Program-made: the position numbers and the translations under genes
Part shown: piece after piece, positions 15,836 to 24,816 of the stretch
Layout: every line of letters begins with the position of its first letter
Position numbering within the stretch: the first letter of the stretch is position 1
Origin: Clostridioides difficile_D
Lineage (GTDB): Bacteria; Bacillota; Clostridia; Peptostreptococcales; Peptostreptococcaceae
Assembly (NCBI GenBank): GCA_945861085.1
Contig: OX244046.1
Span: 1,488,001 to 1,552,000, forward strand
Direction: 5' to 3'
Length of the DNA: 64,000 nucleotides
The notes under the pieces: model-generated
What the model was told of the DNA's origin: nothing
What the model saw: the letters and a program-made list of their open reading frames with translations, nothing else
The model's database searches: none

Positions 15836-17227
15836 ATGAACTTTAGAGATTTATTTGAGAAAGCTGTAGATTTTATTGATGAAAAAAGAAAATCTATAGT
15901 TGCAGTTTCATTATCGGCATTAGGTGTAATTGTTTTAATAATAGTATTTTTCTTAAGTAGTAATGAGTTTAGTGTAGGAAATGAAGCTAATGAGTTGTTA
16001 AAAATTATAGAGAAAAGACAGTATTCTATAGCTGTTGATTACTATGCAAGTATAGAAAAAAAGTTTTCTGATTCAAAAATGGAAAGATTCAACAAGTCTG
16101 TTTCTAAAAAAATAAATAAATTGCTATTAAATAGTGGTGATAAATATTTAGATGGAGATATAAGTCAAGAAAGTTTTATTGGATTAATAAACACAGTAAA
16201 AGAACTAAACAAAATAAATGTATCTGTGGATGATTTATTAGCTCAAGCTGATAGAGTTAGAGAAATGTATAGAGAAGAAAATACCACTTATGATATTGCC
16301 ATTAACTATATAAACACTATTTCAATATTAAATGGCATGGGCAGTAACCTAGATGTATACAAACAAAATATAGAAACAATCAAAGAATCTAGAGATATTT
16401 ATGATTCAGCAGTAAAAGACCAAAAAGTATATAAGTATTATGAAGCTATTGAAAAGTATAATAAAGTGTTAAAAGAGGACGAAAAATACTATAATATGGC
16501 TCAAAATGGGAAAGAGCAATGTGTTGAGGAAATGTATGATTACTATATAAGTAAGGCTGAAGAGGCAAATACTTCTGGAGATTATGAAAGAGCATTACAG
16601 TATATAGAGTATCTAAAAGAAGATTATTCAGATGATGCAAAGGTACAAAGCTTAGAAAAAAAATATAAAAAGAATCTCTCATTGTATACTTTAACGTCTG
16701 ATGATATTATAAATGTAATATCCAAAAAAAGTGGGAAAAATAAGGCAAATCTATCTATAAACTCACTTCCACAAATGATAAAAAATAATAAATATTATTA
16801 TGCTGAAGTATATGAGTATGACAAATTAATAAATGAGGTATTGGTAAGTGCAAAAACTAAAGATTTATATTCATATAAAGATGGTAAAAAAGATTACAAA
16901 GTAGATTATGGAGATGGGTACTTTAGAATATTAGAAGATGGAAGTTATCAATTTGGTATTACAAAAGATAAAGCTAAATTTGTATTAACTAATACTCTTG
17001 ATGAAAAAGAAAATAAGTATAAAAAGATTGAGATATTAGATATAGAGAAAGCTGACAGATATGTAAAAAGTAAAAAGAGTTTAGAAGAATTGTTTGGGAA
17101 ATATAAAAATATTTATTATTATGCTGTGGTAAATAAAGGATTATTTAGAGGAAAAGAGGTTTATGCTATTAATATTTACAATGAAAAAATATATGCCATA
17201 TCAGAAAATGGACTAAATGAATATTAA
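15836..17227 (+). CDS. Membrane-anchored TPR-like protein
   Basis: The product has about 463 residues from the ATG at 15836, chosen for the GGAGAGGG site upstream; an ATG 8 codons earlier precedes that site. One membrane segment lies at about residues 24-42 (VSLSALGVIVLIIVFFLSS), with a short basic cytoplasmic start. The outside part, about 50-290, is helical with TPR-like repeats (YYEAIEKYNKVLKEDEKYY; DYERALQYIEYLKEDY). A beta-rich C-terminal region follows. I do not recognise the exact family. A second anchored TPR protein and a VanW protein follow nearby, suggesting a role at the cell envelope. Confidence 0.7.
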   Translation: MNFRDLFEKAVDFIDEKRKSIVAVSLSALGVIVLIIVFFLSSNEFSVGNEANELLKIIEKRQYSIAVDYYASIEKKFSDSKMERFNKSVSKKINKLLLNSGDKYLDGDISQESFIGLINTVKELNKINVSVDDLLAQADRVREMYREENTTYDIAINYINTISILNGMGSNLDVYKQNIETIKESRDIYDSAVKDQKVYKYYEAIEKYNKVLKEDEKYYNMAQNGKEQCVEEMYDYYISKAEEANTSGDYERALQYIEYLKEDYSDDAKVQSLEKKYKKNLSLYTLTSDDIINVISKKSGKNKANLSINSLPQMIKNNKYYYAEVYEYDKLINEVLVSAKTKDLYSYKDGKKDYKVDYGDGYFRILEDGSYQFGITKDKAKFVLTNTLDEKENKYKKIEILDIEKADRYVKSKKSLEELFGKYKNIYYYAVVNKGLFRGKEVYAINIYNEKIYAISENGLNEY

Positions 17228-17350
17228 TTAATTATATTAATAATGTTAAATTAATATATAATTAAAAAATTTTTGGGTTTTTAAGGCGCATTATGTAGTA
17301 ATATAATAGTAGGTATATATAAATAATTTTATTGTAAGGAGAAGTATGGG

Positions 17351-18814
17351 ATGAGCAATGTGAACAAAAAGCTAGTTATAGCTATTGGAGCTATAGTATT
17401 GGTAACAATAATTTTTGTAGGCATAATGTGTATGCAATTTAAAGGGGAGAAAATAGTAAAAAACACATATGTTAATGGAGTAAGTGTTGGAAAACTAACT
17501 AAATCTCAAGCAAAACATGAGTTAGCTAAAAAATACAAGTTAGAGAGTGTTGAGTTTAACTACAATGGTAGAAGTTGGAAAGTGAAAAGCAAAGATTTAA
17601 ATTTATCTACTGACCTGGATAAAACAGTAGAAAATGCATATAATTTAAATAGAAAGAGTGGTTTCTTTGGGAATCTATCAAAAACTATTTCAGCAAATTT
17701 TGGAAAAAAGAGCAACTTAGTAGTAGTGATAAATTATGATAAAAACAAGTTAAATGCAGAAATGGAAAAAATAGCAAAAGAAATAGATGTAGATGTAAAA
17801 GATGCAACGCTTGATATAAGTGGTGAAAAAGTAAAAGTTGTACCAGATTCTGATGGTCTTAAAATGGATGTTTCTAAGAGCATGGAGAGTTTTAATAATC
17901 AAACTAAAAAAGGCAATTATAAAAATAAGTTGGTAGTAAAATCTACTCCAGCAAAGATAAAAAAAGAACAACTTGCTAATATAGATACAAATTTAGGAAA
18001 ATATTCAACAACATTTAAAACTTCTCAAGTAAATAGAAGCATAAACATAAAATTAGCAACAGATAATATAAGTAATATATTACTTATGCCAGGAGAAACT
18101 TTCTCATTTAACAATCATACAGGTAAAAGAAGTAAAGAAAATGGATATAAGAGTGCACCTGTAATAATGGAAGGTGAGATGGAAGAAGACTATGGTGGAG
18201 GCGTTTGTCAAGTTTCATCAACATTATATAATTCTGTGTTATACGCAGGTCTAGAAATTGTTAATGTAAAAAATCATACAATACCATCAAGTTATGTTCC
18301 AAAGGGAAGAGATGCAACTGTTGCAGATAGTGGAATAGATTTCTTATTTAAAAATAATCTAAAACATCCAGTTTACATAAAAAATTACGTTTCAGGGAAT
18401 CAAATTGTTTGCAACATATATGGAAGTGCAGAAGATAAACAAAACATAACAATATCAACAAAATTAGATGGTGTTTCACAAACTACAATGAAAAGGGTCA
18501 ATGACTCTACAATGCCTAAAGGCAAAGAAAAAGTGGATAAGAGTGGAAGAAATGCATATTCTGTATCTACATATAGAACATTTAATGATGCAAATGGTAA
18601 GAAAATTAAAACTGAAAAAATAGCTAATTCATATTATCCTAAGAAGGAAGGTATTATATTAGTTGGGACTATGGAACCAAAGCCAGAGGAAAAGCCAAAC
18701 GAAAATAAAAATAACCAAAACACGAATAATCAAAATACTGATAATCAACAAAAACCAGAAACACCACCAACTGATAATAAGCCTAATGAGACACCACCAC
18801 AACCGCAAGCTTAA
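17351..18814 (+). CDS. VanW-family exported protein
   Basis: The protein has 487 residues. An N-terminal membrane segment lies at about 8-28 (LVIAIGAIVLVTIIFVGIM). Residues about 35-215 resemble the peptidoglycan-binding type 4 domains usually found before VanW. The VanW domain spans about 220-365 (GETFSFNNHTGKRS, YGGGVCQVSSTLYNSVLYAGLE, HTIPSSYVPKGRDATV). A G5-like region follows, then a tail rich in Pro, Asn and Gln. VanW proteins occur near glycopeptide-resistance and envelope genes but have no settled enzymatic role. The protein is probably anchored and faces the wall. Confidence 0.88.
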   Translation: MSNVNKKLVIAIGAIVLVTIIFVGIMCMQFKGEKIVKNTYVNGVSVGKLTKSQAKHELAKKYKLESVEFNYNGRSWKVKSKDLNLSTDLDKTVENAYNLNRKSGFFGNLSKTISANFGKKSNLVVVINYDKNKLNAEMEKIAKEIDVDVKDATLDISGEKVKVVPDSDGLKMDVSKSMESFNNQTKKGNYKNKLVVKSTPAKIKKEQLANIDTNLGKYSTTFKTSQVNRSINIKLATDNISNILLMPGETFSFNNHTGKRSKENGYKSAPVIMEGEMEEDYGGGVCQVSSTLYNSVLYAGLEIVNVKNHTIPSSYVPKGRDATVADSGIDFLFKNNLKHPVYIKNYVSGNQIVCNIYGSAEDKQNITISTKLDGVSQTTMKRVNDSTMPKGKEKVDKSGRNAYSVSTYRTFNDANGKKIKTEKIANSYYPKKEGIILVGTMEPKPEEKPNENKNNQNTNNQNTDNQQKPETPPTDNKPNETPPQPQA

Positions 18815-18878
18815 AGTTCTCAAGAATAGGATTTATGTAGAGTATTAAAAAATATAAATCTAAATAGGAGGGATTACT

Positions 18879-19472
18879 TTGAATTTAAATAATATAACGA
18901 ATTACGTTCAAAGTATTTGCGAGAATATTTCTAATGTATTAGATGTAGATGTTACTTTAGTTACAAAAGATTTAACTAGGATAGCAGGTACAGGAATATT
19001 CAGAGGTAAAATAGGAGAAACAATATCAGAGAAATCTGTATACTCTCTTGTTTTAAAAGATGGAAAATCCTATGTTATAAATAAGGAAATAGAAGAGAAC
19101 TGTAATAAATGTGCAAATAGAGAAAATTGCAAAGAGTTAGCTGATATATGTACTCCTGTTAAAATGGGAGAGCATATACTTGGAATCTTGGGTATAGCTG
19201 CATTTAATGAAGAGCAAAAAGAAAAGATACTTTCAAAAGACAAGGAGTTAACTGCATTTGTAAGGAGTATGTCTGACTTAATATCTTTTAAACTAGATGA
19301 ATTATATAAACAAGAAGTTAAGACCATAGATGACCTTGAGAGGGAAGCTATAGAAAATGCTATAAAAAAGTATGGAAGTAACACAGAAGGAATGAAAAAA
19401 GTAGCTGAAGCCTTAAATATAGGCATAGCTACACTTTATAGAAAAGTAAAAAAATTCAACATTAAAAGTTAA
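18879..19472 (+). CDS. Sensor-domain regulator with Fis-type HTH, no AAA+ domain
   Basis: The protein has 197 residues and starts at a TTG with AGGAGGG upstream. Residues 1-145 look like the sensory domain of CdaR/PrdR-like or GAF-type regulators, with a cysteine cluster at about 69-90 (NCNKCANRENCK, then DIC) that could bind metal or a redox cluster. Residues about 155-195 form a Fis-type helix-turn-helix (AIENAIKKYG, GMKKVAEALNIGIATLYRKVKKF). The central AAA+ domain that would contact sigma-54 is absent, so this looks like a stand-alone DNA binder. The gene ends in its own terminator. Targets are unknown. Confidence 0.75.
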   Translation: MNLNNITNYVQSICENISNVLDVDVTLVTKDLTRIAGTGIFRGKIGETISEKSVYSLVLKDGKSYVINKEIEENCNKCANRENCKELADICTPVKMGEHILGILGIAAFNEEQKEKILSKDKELTAFVRSMSDLISFKLDELYKQEVKTIDDLEREAIENAIKKYGSNTEGMKKVAEALNIGIATLYRKVKKFNIKS

Positions 19473-19480
19473 TAGTATTG

Positions 19481-19526
19481 AAAAAGAGGTAACCTTTTCA
19501 CAAAAAGAAGAGGATTACCTTTTTTA
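19481..19526 (+). terminator. Intrinsic terminator after the Fis-type regulator
   Basis: Arms AGGTAACCTTTTC and GAAGAGGATTACCT pair imperfectly, then a T-tract. Confidence 0.75.
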
Positions 19527-19562
19527 TTATGAGGATAATGGCAAAATATGTATAGTTTTGAC

Positions 19563-19591
19563 TTGACATATTAAATATGTTATCTTAAATA
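19563..19591 (+). promoter_or_regulatory. Housekeeping-type promoter of the TPR protein gene
   Basis: TTGACA (19563-19568), 17 bases, then TAAATA (19586-19591). The -35 and spacer hold a small palindrome (ACATATTAAATATGT). Confidence 0.45.
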
Positions 19592-19602
19592 TATATTTTA
19601 GA

Positions 19603-21000
19603 GTGGAGGTGAGTATTATTTTAGTTAAAGATATAAAACAAGATATAGAAAACATGCCTAGAAAAATTTTAGATATATCTTTGATAGAAGATAACAAAAG
19701 TGATTTGACTTTTTTTAACATAGAAGAAGAAGATGGTGATGAAACATTAAAAACATTAAAACAGAGTTATGTGACTACAAATTATAAAGAAGAAACTTTA
19801 TTAAACTTACAGGGAGCTTTAAATTCAAAGTCAGACACAACATCAAAGGAGTTAAAGTTAGAATCATATAAAAGATATAATAATGCATTAGATTTAGCAT
19901 ATAAAAATTATGTAACTAGTGCTATTAATATGGTTAACAAAGCTTTAGAGATAAATCCTAAAGATATAGATATATTAAATCTTAGAGGTCTTTTGAAGTT
20001 ATTAAAATGTGATTTTGCTAAGTCCTTTGAGAGTTTTTATACTGCTTTATGTTATGAAAATAATCATATATCTAGAAAATATGTAAATCTAATTTCATCT
20101 GAAGATTTTAAAACTTTTTTAGGAAGGTACAATCATTCTATAAGATTCATAAATGAAGAATTAAATTATGAGTCAATACATATTTTAGAGAATATAGTTG
20201 AAGAAGAACCTGAACTAATAGAGCCATATGTAATTTTATCTTTGCTGTATGATAAACTAGGGAATGTAAAAAAAAGAGAAGGATATTTAGATAGGCTTAA
20301 AGAGCTAGATAAAGATAATCCAATATTTGAAAAAGATGAAGAAGAAAAAGAAGATACTAGTAAAAAGGAAGAGGTAAAAAAAGTAAAAAGAAAGAAAAAC
20401 ATTTTACCATATATTATAGTTATTTTTGTTTTAATAGGTATGGGTGTATATCTGATTCAAAGCAAAAAGAGAATAGAAAATTTAAATAACCAAATAAGTA
20501 GTAAAGAGGAAAAATTAAATGAAACTGATAAAAAGCTAGGAGAAACGAGTAAAAAATTAGAAAAAACGAACAAGGAATTAAATGAGGTTAAAAATAAAGA
20601 ACCAGAAAAAGAGATAACTGTAACTGGTGAGGAAGATTTATATTATCAAGCTTTAGATTTAAAGAAAAATAAAGAATATGAAAAAGCTATAGATAATTTT
20701 AAAAGTATAGTATCTTCTGGAAAAACTAAAAAATATATTTCTGAATCAATATATCAATTAGCAATAACGAATAAGTTATTGGGAAATAAGGATGAAGCTA
20801 TAAAATATTACAAAAAGTATATAAATACTTACACTAAACATGACCAGTATTATGATGACTCATATTATGAACTTGGTATGCTTTATTATAATAATGGTGA
20901 TTTAAAAAATGCACAACAAACTTTTTATAGTTTAAGAAGTGAAGTTCCAGACAGTATGTATAACAATTCAAAAATAAAAGAGATTTTAAGTGAAAAATAG
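19603..21000 (+). CDS. TPR protein with central membrane segment
   Basis: The product has up to 465 residues. Residues about 90-240 hold TPR-like repeats facing the cytoplasm (YVTSAINMVNKALEINPKD). A basic stretch KKVKRKKN precedes a membrane helix at about 267-284 (ILPYIIVIFVLIGMGVYLI). A coiled coil follows at about 290-335, then outside TPR repeats (YYQALDLKKNKEYEKAIDNF, YELGMLYYNNGDLKNAQQTF) resembling the YbgF/outer repeats of envelope proteins. The start is uncertain. The GTG at 19603 lies within GGAGGTGAG, and the spacing suggests initiation at an ATT near 19618. It may scaffold envelope or division proteins. Confidence 0.75.
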   Translation: MEVSIILVKDIKQDIENMPRKILDISLIEDNKSDLTFFNIEEEDGDETLKTLKQSYVTTNYKEETLLNLQGALNSKSDTTSKELKLESYKRYNNALDLAYKNYVTSAINMVNKALEINPKDIDILNLRGLLKLLKCDFAKSFESFYTALCYENNHISRKYVNLISSEDFKTFLGRYNHSIRFINEELNYESIHILENIVEEEPELIEPYVILSLLYDKLGNVKKREGYLDRLKELDKDNPIFEKDEEEKEDTSKKEEVKKVKRKKNILPYIIVIFVLIGMGVYLIQSKKRIENLNNQISSKEEKLNETDKKLGETSKKLEKTNKELNEVKNKEPEKEITVTGEEDLYYQALDLKKNKEYEKAIDNFKSIVSSGKTKKYISESIYQLAITNKLLGNKDEAIKYYKKYINTYTKHDQYYDDSYYELGMLYYNNGDLKNAQQTFYSLRSEVPDSMYNNSKIKEILSEK

Positions 21001-21070
21001 GTTTATATAGTTAAGTTTTTTGAAACAACCAAGTATGTATTTTATTAAATTAAAATAAAAATAAATTTAA

Positions 21071-21169
21071 AAAGAGATTGTATCAAATTAGAACTTTCTA
21101 TTTAAAGAAAGATATTTGCTTGTTGATAAAACTACAAATATATGATTTGAAGCAATCTCTTTAATTTTT
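21071..21169 (+). terminator. Long composite hairpin upstream of the lrgA-like gene
   Basis: The outer 10-bp stem AAAGAGATTG / CAATCTCTTT continues after a 2x2 internal loop (TCAAAT / ATTTGA), encloses a small CTTTC / GAAAG hairpin and is followed by TTAATTTTT. It ends the TPR gene and could also act as an attenuator for the next operon. Confidence 0.6.
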
Positions 21170-21180
21170 GGAGGTGGAAG

Positions 21181-21552
21181 ATGAAAGTTTTCAATCAATT
21201 AGTAATAATTTTATCTATATGGGTAATAGGAGAGTACATAAGTTCCTTTATACAGGGAATTATACTTATTCCTGGGAGTATAGTTGGTATGCTATTATTA
21301 TTTCTACTACTACAATTTAAAGTCTTAGATTTAAGTAGCATAGAAAATGTAAGTGGATTTTTCCTTGACAATATGGCTATATTTTTTATACCAGCAGGTG
21401 TATCACTTATAAAGTCATTAGACCTAATAAGAGAAAATGTATTAGTGCTTTTACTTGTCATATGCTTAAGTACACTAATAGTAATGTATACGACTGGAAT
21501 TATAGTTGAAAAGATGATAAAAAAGAAGGAAGAAGGACAAAAAAATGTATAA
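21181..21552 (+). CDS. lrgA: CidA/LrgA-family holin-like membrane protein
   Basis: This 123-residue protein has the normal family length. It has four membrane helices and the family signature around IPGSIVGMLLLFLLLQ (about residues 30-45), followed by FLDNMAIFFIPAGVSLI (about 61-77). The family forms holin-like pores or modulates murein hydrolase export and has been linked to pyruvate transport in other Firmicutes. The ATG follows TGGAGGTGG. It overlaps the next gene by 8 bases, so the pair is cotranscribed. cidA and lrgA cannot be told apart from sequence alone. Confidence 0.88.
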   Translation: MKVFNQLVIILSIWVIGEYISSFIQGIILIPGSIVGMLLLFLLLQFKVLDLSSIENVSGFFLDNMAIFFIPAGVSLIKSLDLIRENVLVLLLVICLSTLIVMYTTGIIVEKMIKKKEEGQKNV

Positions 21553-22234
21553 CGTATTACAGACGCCAGTATTTGGCATAATAGTAACAATAGTATTTTT
21601 TAATTTAGGGAGATATATTCAAAGAAAAACAAGTAATCCCCTGTGCAATCCATTATTAATTGCAATCATAGGGATAATATTATTTTTAAGTATATCTAAA
21701 ATTCCCTATGAGAACTACAAGATAGGAGCAGATAGTCTAAATTTCTTTTTAGGTCCTGTTACAGTAGTACTTGCAGTTCCACTTTATAAACAATTTGAAT
21801 TATTTAAAAAGCATATGTTTGAGATTATTGCAGGAATAGGTTGTGGTATAGTTATTTCTTTTGTATCTGTATTGATAATTGGTAAAATAGCTAATTCAGA
21901 TGTAAGTATAATAAATTCACTGATTCCCAAATCTATAACAACACCAATGGGAATATCTTTAGCAAATTCTTTAAATGGTGTAGAATCAATAACAGTTGTG
22001 GCCATAATTTTTACAGGTATTTTTGGTGGTATGGTTGCTTCTACAGTATTCAAACTTGGAAATATAAATCATCCAGTTGCTAAAGGAATTGCCCTTGGAA
22101 CGTCTGCACATGCTCTAGGAACTACAAAAGCTTTTGAACTTGGAGAAGTAGAGGGAGCTATGAGTGGTGTTTCTATTGGGGTTTCTGGGACAATTACAGT
22201 AATATTAATACCTATTATAATGAATTTTATATAA
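21545..22234 (+). CDS. lrgB: CidB/LrgB-family membrane protein
   Basis: The protein has 229 residues with about six or seven membrane helices. Family motifs are FFLGPVTVVLAVPLYKQ (about 67-83), SLIPKSITTPMGISLA (about 125-140) and GTSAHALGTTKAFELGEVEGAMSG (about 184-207). It is the partner of the LrgA/CidA protein encoded just upstream and overlaps it by 8 bases. Together they affect autolysis and small-acid metabolism in other species. No LytR-type regulator is next to the pair, which is its usual neighbour elsewhere. Confidence 0.9.
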   Translation: MYNVLQTPVFGIIVTIVFFNLGRYIQRKTSNPLCNPLLIAIIGIILFLSISKIPYENYKIGADSLNFFLGPVTVVLAVPLYKQFELFKKHMFEIIAGIGCGIVISFVSVLIIGKIANSDVSIINSLIPKSITTPMGISLANSLNGVESITVVAIIFTGIFGGMVASTVFKLGNINHPVAKGIALGTSAHALGTTKAFELGEVEGAMSGVSIGVSGTITVILIPIIMNFI

Positions 22235-22757
22235 AAATAAAATTAAAATCAGTACATTGAATACCTAAAACAAAATAAAATAAAAAAATTTTAAGATAAA
22301 ACTGAATGAAAAAAATGCAAATAATGAAATAAAAAAATCATGTACTGAAATTATAAAAACAAAAATTTCATTTAGGAATTAATTATGAACAGACAATTAT
22401 TAAGTTGAAATTTGCTAAAATAAAATAAATTACTGTTAAAATGGATATTTAGAAAAAAATACTATAAATTTACTATATTGCAAGTTAAATAATAAGTAGT
22501 ATCATATCATGCTAGAAAAAGTTTCATTTAAAGCATAAATGAGATGATTTGAACGTTTTTAAAGATTAGAATATTAAAAATTGCACTAGACATATATGAA
22601 AAAGATACTATAATAGATGATGTAATAGATGACAGTTCAAGAAATTATATAAAAAAATTTATTTGAAATATTATCTATTACATCAGGAATAATATAATAT
22701 ATGTAAAAATAAGTTTTTAAAATTCTAAAGATTTAAAAGGATTGAAGGGAGAAAGAA
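22235..22757. other. AT-rich intergenic region with an inverted repeat and a possible gene remnant
   Basis: A 12-bp perfect inverted repeat (GATGTAATAGAT / ATCTATTACATC) spans about 22618-22680 with a ~40-base loop. On the plus strand, about 22573-22665 reads as an open stretch without a start codon (KIALDIYEKDTIIDD and onward), perhaps a remnant. I see no complete gene or known RNA. Confidence 0.35.
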
Positions 22758-23624
22758 ATGAGTGAAGTTAAGAATACCCTACAAAAACATCCAGTTTTAA
22801 GATATTCAACAATGTTATTTGGGATGTTGATGACATCTATAGGTATAAATGGGTTCTTAAGACCAGCACATCTACTTAGTGGAGGTGCTACAGGTATAGC
22901 AACATCTATAAACTATTTGACAAATATAAATGTGGGTCTATTAACATTTTTAATCAATATTCCAATATTTATCTTAGGGTTCATATACCTTGAAAAAGAG
23001 TTTTGTATTTCAAGTTTAGTAAATATGATTGTATTTTCATTATTATTAGGTGCAACTCAGGAAATAAGTCAGATTATACCTATACATGATATATTGCTTC
23101 AAAGTGTATATGGTGGTATATTGTCTGGTTTAGGTGTTGGGGTTGTATTTAGAACTAGGTCTTCCCAAGGTGGTACAGATATAATAGCTGCTATACTAAA
23201 AATTAAGAAGAATATAGAAATGAAAGATACTGCTTTAGCAATAAATGGCTTGATAGTACTTACAGGAAGTTTTTTATTTGGGTTAGATTTAGCGTTATAC
23301 ACTCTTATAGGTCTATTTTTAAATGCGTATTCAATGAGTTTTATTAAAGATGCAATGAATTATCAAAAATCTGTTATGGTAATGTCAAATGAAGTCGATT
23401 TAATAGCAGAAGATATAATGAAGAGTTTAGTTAGAGGTGTAACTTTTTTAGATGCAGAGGGTGCATACACTCATCAAAAAAAGAAGATTATATATACAAT
23501 AGTGTCATCAAATGAGATACCAAAGATAAAAGATATAGCTTTGAAGTACGACAAAAAAGCTTTTATATCTGTAAATGATGTTACAGAGGTAAAAGGAAGA
23601 GGGTTTAAAGCAAAAGATTTATAG
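22758..23624 (+). CDS. YitT-family membrane protein
   Basis: This 288-residue protein has the family's usual length. Five or six membrane helices fill residues 15-205 (family pattern GINGFLRPAHLLSGGATGIA at about 28-47, and RTRSSQGGTDIIAAIL at about 132-147). A C-terminal cytoplasmic DUF2179 domain (about 208-285) includes GVTFLDAEGAYTHQKKKIIYTIVS and ends in EVKGRGF. The family is widespread and of unknown transport function. The ATG follows AAGGGAG with good spacing. The gene is monocistronic, with a strong terminator. Confidence 0.9.
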   Translation: MSEVKNTLQKHPVLRYSTMLFGMLMTSIGINGFLRPAHLLSGGATGIATSINYLTNINVGLLTFLINIPIFILGFIYLEKEFCISSLVNMIVFSLLLGATQEISQIIPIHDILLQSVYGGILSGLGVGVVFRTRSSQGGTDIIAAILKIKKNIEMKDTALAINGLIVLTGSFLFGLDLALYTLIGLFLNAYSMSFIKDAMNYQKSVMVMSNEVDLIAEDIMKSLVRGVTFLDAEGAYTHQKKKIIYTIVSSNEIPKIKDIALKYDKKAFISVNDVTEVKGRGFKAKDL

Positions 23625-23634
23625 AAAATTTTAC

Positions 23635-23681
23635 AAGCTGAGAGTCTATAATATGAATTTGTATATTATAACTCTCAGCTT
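23635..23681 (+). terminator. Intrinsic terminator after the YitT-family gene
   Basis: The stem AAGCTGAGAGT / ACTCTCAGCTT extends inward through TATAATAT / ATATTATA, giving a very stable hairpin. Confidence 0.8.
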
Positions 23682-23865
23682 ATTTAAATTTAGTATATGA
23701 AAATAAAGGTTTTATTAATGATTTGTGTATCACTTTAAAAGATATCATTTTAAAATTAAAATTGAAAAAATTACTTAATATGTAGAAAATATGACCACTA
23801 TTAGGATATAATAAATTTAATAGATTTAGTAAAATATCTAGGAATAACGTTGGAGGAATGGCATT

Positions 23866-24675
23866 ATGAATTTATCTAAAGAATATGTTAATTTGTATGA
23901 TAATTATTTGAAATATATAAATGAAGTAAACAAAGAGATTAAAAGTATAAAGAACATGAAGAAGCGTGTTTTAAAAAAGGGCGATTTTGCTCCAGAAAAT
24001 GAAGTATTAGAGTTAGAAGGAAAAACAATACGTGATATAGATGATGTTGATACAAAAAAGCCGAGAAATAAAATATATAAATTTTCAAATGGGGATGTGT
24101 ATGTAGGCAAATTTTTAGAGGGAAAGATGGAAGGTCAAGGCTCATATACTTTTTTTGTTGATGAAGGAACAGTTATGGAGTACATCGGAGAATTCAAACA
24201 AGATAAGAAAAATGGAAAAGGAAACTTTGTATTTTCAAATGGAAATGAGTATGTAGGTCATTTTGAGGAAGATATGATGAATGGTGTTGGAAATATGTTG
24301 TATAATAGCAAAGACGAGTATATTGGAACTTGGAAAAATGGGAAAAAAGATGGAAAAGGTATTTATAAGTGGAGTGACGGATGTATATATGCAGGTGAGT
24401 TTAAAGTTGGAAAGATGGAAGGGTATGGCATTTGCTACAATAGTGAAGGTGAAATACTTTATGAAGGAGAATGGAAGAATAATTTGATTCATGGTAATGG
24501 AACTTATATATGGGAAAAAGGTAAAAAATATGTAGGCGAATTTATGCATGGAAAAAAACATGGGCAAGGAACTTTTTATCTAAATAATGAATTGGTTTAT
24601 GAAGGGACTTGGAAATTCGATAAGCCATCTATCTTTGATAGAACATTAGATGAAATATTTTCTTTAAGACTGTAG
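23866..24675 (+). CDS. MORN-repeat protein
   Basis: The protein has 269 residues. The N-terminal ~65 residues are helical and charged. The rest consists of about eight MORN repeats of ~23 residues (for example FSNGDVYVGKFLEGKMEGQG, FSNGNEYVGHFEEDMMNGVG, WEKGKKYVGEFMHGKKHGQG). MORN repeats form flat beta sheets that bind lipids or protein partners. There is no signal peptide, so it is probably cytoplasmic or membrane-associated. The ATG follows GGAGGAATGG. No neighbour suggests a specific pathway. Confidence 0.88.
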   Translation: MNLSKEYVNLYDNYLKYINEVNKEIKSIKNMKKRVLKKGDFAPENEVLELEGKTIRDIDDVDTKKPRNKIYKFSNGDVYVGKFLEGKMEGQGSYTFFVDEGTVMEYIGEFKQDKKNGKGNFVFSNGNEYVGHFEEDMMNGVGNMLYNSKDEYIGTWKNGKKDGKGIYKWSDGCIYAGEFKVGKMEGYGICYNSEGEILYEGEWKNNLIHGNGTYIWEKGKKYVGEFMHGKKHGQGTFYLNNELVYEGTWKFDKPSIFDRTLDEIFSLRL

Positions 24676-24704
24676 CTTTATCTATTAGTAGGTAAAGCTT
24701 TTTT
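24674..24704 (+). terminator. Intrinsic terminator after the MORN protein
   Basis: The 10-bp stem AGCTTTATCT / AGGTAAAGCT with loop ATTAGT is followed by T. Confidence 0.8.
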
Positions 24705-24816
24705 CTAATACTTACTGCAAATAGGTATAAATGATATTGATTAGTATACATTATCAATATTAGTGTAATTAATATAATATTAAAATTTTTGATTTATTTT
24801 ACAAAGGAGGGGTATA

